In this document: positions 60,458 to 64,000 of the stretch, piece by piece
Position numbering within the stretch: the stretch's first letter is position 1
How the letters are laid out: the number at the start of each line of letters is the position of its first letter
Source of the DNA: Sphingomonadaceae bacterium 3R27C6
GTDB lineage: Bacteria; Pseudomonadota; Alphaproteobacteria; Sphingomonadales; Sphingomonadaceae
Assembly: GCA_005503215.1 (NCBI GenBank)
Contig: SCNS01000006.1
Span: 62,001-126,000, forward strand
Length of the DNA: 64,000 bases
Direction: 5' to 3'
Notes under the pieces: model-generated
Databases searched by the model: none
What the model was told of the DNA's origin: nothing
Seen by the model: the letters and a program-made list of their open reading frames with translations, nothing else
Program-made: the position numbers and the translations under genes

Positions 60458-61386
60458 TGCGCAATCTTCACCCCAGCCGCGGATCAGCGGCCGTGGATGC
60501 GGTTCATAGTCAAGGCGTCAGTCGCGCCGTCCAAACGCGTGATGGCCGCGCCCTTTTTCTGATGGAGAAAGGAACCATCCGGGCGGGCGCGCCGACGATC
60601 GTTTTCGAGGCGGGTATGGCGGCGCCGCGTTCCTCATGGGGCCTCGTTCAACCCGCGCTGCCTGCTGTAGTTCATAGCATCGCCTACGATCGCGCGGGCC
60701 TGGGCCGCAGCGCCCCCGATTCGCGACCGAGAACGGTCGCACGCATGGCGGACGACCTCGACGACCTGCTCGACGCGTTTGGTGAGAGGTCGTTCGTTCT
60801 GGTCGCGACCAGCGGCGGCGCGCTGATCGTGCGGGCGGTTACGGACCGCCGGCCGGAGCGGATCGCTGGGCTCGTGCTGGTCGATCCGACCGACGAGGGC
60901 TGCGAGGCGGTGTTCGCGCAGTCGTTCCGGCGATTGGAGCGCTTCGCTCACCATATCAGCCTCGCGCTCGCTCGGATCGGGCTCCTCGAGCGTCTCTACA
61001 ACAGCTTTCTGCTAAGCTTGCCGCCCGACAGCCAGGCCGATTTCCGCAACGAGGGCTTCACAATGAGGGCCATGCGCACGCGCGGCGCGGAACTCAAGGG
61101 CATGATCGCCGAGATGAACATGCTGCGTAGGCAACCGGGAAAGCCTATGGATGTACCGGTGACGGTGATCTCGGGGGCGCTTGCGGACATGGGCATGTCG
61201 TCCCGGCTCCGAACTGATGCCATCGAATCCCATGCCCGCCGTGCGGCGCTGTCGACCTCGGGACGACACGTCATCGCCGAGCATTCGGGCCATATGGTCC
61301 CGTTCAGTGAGCCCGAGCTGATTGTCGCCGAGATCATGCGGTTGGTCGGGCCGTCCTGCCGGGGGGAGGATAAAATCTGTTCATGA
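60454..61386 (+). CDS. Alpha/beta hydrolase, siderophore-operon-associated
   Basis: 310 aa from ATG 60454, coupled by a 4-base overlap. Alpha/beta-hydrolase fold: IVFEAGMAAPRSSWGLVQPA, AYDRAGLGRSAPDSRP, nucleophile Ser in VLVATSGGALIVRAVTD, acid in GLVLVDPTDEG or later, and His in IAEHSGHMVPFSEPE. In an iron-uptake operon an esterase that hydrolyses the siderophore backbone is a reasonable guess, but nothing in the sequence proves it. Confidence 0.87.
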   Translation: MMRNLHPSRGSAAVDAVHSQGVSRAVQTRDGRALFLMEKGTIRAGAPTIVFEAGMAAPRSSWGLVQPALPAVVHSIAYDRAGLGRSAPDSRPRTVARMADDLDDLLDAFGERSFVLVATSGGALIVRAVTDRRPERIAGLVLVDPTDEGCEAVFAQSFRRLERFAHHISLALARIGLLERLYNSFLLSLPPDSQADFRNEGFTMRAMRTRGAELKGMIAEMNMLRRQPGKPMDVPVTVISGALADMGMSSRLRTDAIESHARRAALSTSGRHVIAEHSGHMVPFSEPELIVAEIMRLVGPSCRGEDKICS

Positions 61387-62135
61387 CCGATCTCCAGCGC
61401 CTCTGGCTGCTTCGCCTTTGCGGCATCGCGGGCGTTATCGGCGCTATCCTGTGGATCATCGGTGACGCGCTTATCATTGGCGCGAAGGCCAGCCAGGATG
61501 ACTATCCGTTGATCCTGAAGACCTATTCGGACAGGATCCAATTCGACGGCGTCGCGCTGATGCTTCCATCGTCGGAGGCGCGGCTTGCCGCCGGCGCGCT
61601 GGTCGCCGACGTCGGCATCGTCTTCTATCTCGCCGGTTGTTGGCATCTGCTGGAGGGATTGCGCCCGGCGCAGGGCGGGTGGCGTTGGCCCGCCTTCGCC
61701 CTGCTGGTCGCGGGCAACGCCTGGTCGCCACTCGGCCATGCCGGCTTTTACTATGTAGGCATGGTCTACAAGACGATCCTGGAAACGCCGACGGCGGCTC
61801 ATGACGCGCTACTCGACCTCGGCCAGCATTTCCACAACGTGCTGGTCATCGCCTGGTTGATGCCGATCGTGACACTGGGCTTGGCGCTTCTATTGCTCGG
61901 GATCGTCATCGCACTGGGCCGCACGTCATGGCCACGCTGGTTTGCGCTCATCGCCAATCCCATCTCCCTCATCGCGGTCGGCATGTTGATCGCGCGGGTC
62001 CTGCCCGAGCCGGCGCAAACAGCGCTCGACGGCGCCGTATTCAATCTCGGCTGGCTCGTCGTCTACGGCCTCTCGACAGTCCTGCTTTGGAATGGCCGAC
62101 GATCCGTGCTGGTCCAAGGCCCGTCAAGGGAATGA
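61383..62135 (+). CDS. Hypothetical multi-spanning membrane protein
   Basis: 250 aa from ATG 61383, coupled to the hydrolase by a 4-base overlap. Six to seven hydrophobic segments (LCGIAGVIGAILWIIGDALI; GALVADVGIVFYLAGCWHLL; VLVIAWLMPIVTLGLALLLL; NLGWLVVYGLSTVLLWNGRR). His residues in LGHAGFYYVG and DLGQHFHN lie in loops and could bind metal. Family not recognised; position suggests an iron-uptake function. Confidence 0.78.
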   Translation: MTDLQRLWLLRLCGIAGVIGAILWIIGDALIIGAKASQDDYPLILKTYSDRIQFDGVALMLPSSEARLAAGALVADVGIVFYLAGCWHLLEGLRPAQGGWRWPAFALLVAGNAWSPLGHAGFYYVGMVYKTILETPTAAHDALLDLGQHFHNVLVIAWLMPIVTLGLALLLLGIVIALGRTSWPRWFALIANPISLIAVGMLIARVLPEPAQTALDGAVFNLGWLVVYGLSTVLLWNGRRSVLVQGPSRE

Positions 62136-62270
62136 ACGAAATCCTCACGGCGTCGGGCGCCACCCAAACGGTGCGCCCCATCGGTATGAAGCCGATGATG
62201 TTCAAGACCTTCGTCTGCTCGACAGCGAGGCGTCGTTCGTCGCACTTAGCGGGGCGATCGCGCGGGAAGG

Positions 62271-62643
62271 GAACTGCGGGTGGACGTCGTCCCGCTCGTT
62301 TTTGGCAAGGCTTCGGTTGTCGGCATATGGGGGCTCAGACATTCTGGTGGATCGCTGCTTGCGCGGCGTGAAGCTCATAAGTCTGGCCGTATTTGCTGCC
62401 GCCGCTCTTCTTCTCGCAACATCGCATCAATCCATGGTGTTGTTGCTGATCGTCGTGGCGGTCTGGGGCATAGCCTTCGGCGGCGCTCCGACCTTGCTGC
62501 AAACGGCCCTTGCCGACACATCCGGTGAGCACGCCGATGTCGCTCAATCTATTCCGATCACCATCTTCGACCTAGCGGTGGCGGGAGGAGGATTGATCCG
62601 CGGGCTTGTGATCGACCACCTTTGGACCAAGCTCGCGGCCTAG
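62271..62643 (+). pseudogene. MFS transporter fragment, frameshifted (paralogue of the 52-kb gene)
   Basis: From 62271 the frame reads LRVDVVPLVFGKASVVGIWG, matching the middle of the MFS protein at 52.4 kb. At about 62335 an extra G in a G-run shifts the frame. The next frame continues the match (DILVDRCLRGVKLISLAVFA, FGGAPTLLQTALADTSGEHA, DVAQSIPITIFDLAVAGGGL) and stops at 62641. The N-terminal half and last helices are absent. Confidence 0.85.
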
Positions 62644-63130
62644 GTCGTATTGCCTTTGATCTTGTTCGCCCTGACCTCAACTTCGCAATCAAAAAAGTAA
62701 GACTTTCGCGCCGGTTGGCAACAACATTGACGGGTATTGGCGACACAATGGCGAAGAGGTGAGATGGCTCAGCAACTGCTCGAACGGTCCGCTGCTCTAG
62801 TCGGACGCATGGCTTGAGCGCCTCTTTGCCATCGTGGCCCGCGGCGCACAACAAGGCCATACCAGATGGCAGACACATAGCCGCGCTAACTAGAGGATTG
62901 CATTGCATCTAAAAGCTGTTTGCCCACGGCAGTCCATCAACGAACGCCATCAATACGCCGCTCAATATCCTTATTTTTGAATCTCATGAAACCCGTCAAT
63001 CTAAGCTTCAATCATGACAGTTTAGGGTTAGAGGCGTTGCGCTTGTCGCAACGCCTCTCTTCGCTTGAGCAATAACGCCGCACCGCTACTCGCCGATAGA
63101 TTGAGCCTGAGTTTCAGGAGGGCAGTTTTG
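62644..63130. other. Gap of about 490 bases with a hairpin upstream of the last TonB receptor
   Basis: No gene seen. At 63030-63058 a perfect 12-bp stem (AGAGGCGTTGCG with CGCAACGCCTCT, 5-base loop) is present, about 70 bases before the receptor start. It could be a terminator, attenuator or small-RNA-like structure; the following bases are CTCTTCG without a T-run. The region is lower in GC than its neighbours. Confidence 0.4.
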
Positions 63131-64000
63131 ATGAAATATGCAGTGTCAGTGGTGGGGTTGGCGATGCTGACGAGTGGTACGGCGCAAGCGCAGACCGAGA
63201 CGCGATCGGACCCTGACAGTGAAATCATCGTAACCGGAACCCGCGCATCGGGCAGGGCGGCGCTCGAATCGTCGGCGCCGGTCGACGTCGTTAGCGGTGA
63301 CACGATCGCCGACACGGGGTTCCCCGATCTCGGCCGTGCATTGAATTTTCTGCAACCATCGATCAATTTCGCGCGCGCTGCGACTACCGCTACTGCCGCC
63401 AACACGAAACCGGTCACGCTGCGCGGCCTGGCTCCCGACCAGACGCTGGTGCTGATCAACGGCAAGCGGCGCCATGCCAACGCGGTGCTGAACGTGAACA
63501 ACAGCATCGGCCGCGGGTCGGCGGCGGTCGACCTCGACACCATTCCCGAGAGTGCGATCGAACGCATCGAAATCCTGCGCGACGGTGCCGCGGCGCAATA
63601 TGGGTCGGATGCGATCGCGGGCGTCGTCAACATCATCCTCAAGTCGAACGCCAGCGGCGCGAACGCCGAGCTGTTCGGCAGTATTACCGAGGAAGGCGAC
63701 GGGGAAACGGGCCTCGCGAGCGCGAGCGCAGGTTTCGGCCTCGGCGACGGCGGCCATTTCACGGTGAGCGTTTCGGCACGCGCGCAGCGTCCCACCAATC
63801 GCGCCTTCGTCGACCAGCGGTTCGATCGCGTGACCTATCGCATCGGCGATCCCAAGGCGTCGGTCGCCAGCCTCGCGCTCGATACCGCGCTACCGCTCGG
63901 CGGAGATGCCGAAATCTATGGCTTCGGGACGCTGACGCGCAAGATATCCAACAATGGTGCGGGCTTTCGAGTGCCCGGCTTTTCGCCGCTCTATCCGGAC
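63131..64000 (+). CDS. TonB-dependent receptor (partial, C-terminus outside window)
   Basis: 290 residues visible from ATG 63131, preceded by GGAGGG. Signal peptide KYAVSVVGLAMLTSGTAQAQ, TonB box SEIIVTGTRASGRAALESSA, plug domain with TLRGLAPDQTLVLINGKRRH and ERIEILRDGAAAQYGSDAIA, and the start of the barrel. It runs off the right edge. The plug type (LINGKRRH) is common in large sphingomonad receptors. Confidence 0.94.
   Translation, partial: MKYAVSVVGLAMLTSGTAQAQTETRSDPDSEIIVTGTRASGRAALESSAPVDVVSGDTIADTGFPDLGRALNFLQPSINFARAATTATAANTKPVTLRGLAPDQTLVLINGKRRHANAVLNVNNSIGRGSAAVDLDTIPESAIERIEILRDGAAAQYGSDAIAGVVNIILKSNASGANAELFGSITEEGDGETGLASASAGFGLGDGGHFTVSVSARAQRPTNRAFVDQRFDRVTYRIGDPKASVASLALDTALPLGGDAEIYGFGTLTRKISNNGAGFRVPGFSPLYPD

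Overview
The window looks like chromosomal or large-replicon DNA of a GC-rich alphaproteobacterium, most likely a sphingomonad (Sphingopyxis/Sphingobium/Novosphingobium-like). The reasons are five TonB-dependent receptors (two cut by the window ends), FecI/FecR signalling, a MucR regulator, an HWE-family histidine kinase, a sphingomonad-style luxR-luxI-phyH locus, acyl-CoA catabolism genes and an F-type conjugation block. Genus assignment is inference. No rRNA, tRNA or CRISPR array was seen.

Layout. 1-4 kb (all -): ECF sigma factor, FecR anti-sigma factor and a TonB receptor with an N-terminal STN signalling domain. 4.3-7.3 kb (-): luxR, luxI, a phytanoyl-CoA-dioxygenase-like gene and a GntR regulator, tightly packed. 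7.5-14.3 kb: accessory genes including a RadC/JAB protein fused to a winged helix, a nucleotidyltransferase-HEPN fusion, MucR, a 50-aa acidic protein, a Fic toxin with its antitoxin, and a MarR-like regulator. 14.3-27.7 kb (-): the distal part of an F-type type IV secretion operon (traU, a small ORF, two traN-like genes, trbC, an S26 peptidase, traF, trbB, traH, traG). A small AbrB/PIN toxin-antitoxin remnant lies antisense inside it. The upstream half of such an operon, a relaxase and a coupling protein are absent.

27.8-31.3 kb is a scar zone: a frameshifted AlpA-like gene, a PAS/HWE histidine kinase, a truncated IS21-family element, and an MFS transporter whose 5' end was lost at the IS end. 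31.5-43.8 kb looks like a catabolic region: epoxide-hydrolase-like alpha/beta hydrolase, two large TonB receptors, an MpaB-family oxygenase, a LuxR-type regulator, two acyl-CoA dehydrogenases and an acyl-CoA ligase. 44.4-51.4 kb holds a methyltransferase, two crotonase-fold proteins, a zinc alcohol dehydrogenase, a thioesterase and a TetR regulator. Three promoters here share a CTAGAG-centred element overlapping their -35/-10 boxes, which suggests one regulon.

52.4-55.2 kb (-) is a TetR-oxidoreductase-MFS efflux unit with a near-palindromic operator upstream of the oxidoreductase and a related site upstream of tetR. 55.8-62.1 kb is an iron-uptake module: AraC/PchR-like regulator, divergent siderophore receptor, PepSY membrane protein, a 69-aa membrane protein, alpha/beta hydrolase and a multi-spanning membrane protein, the last four genes joined by 4-base stop/start overlaps. 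A decayed partial copy of the 52-kb MFS gene follows, and the window ends inside another TonB receptor.
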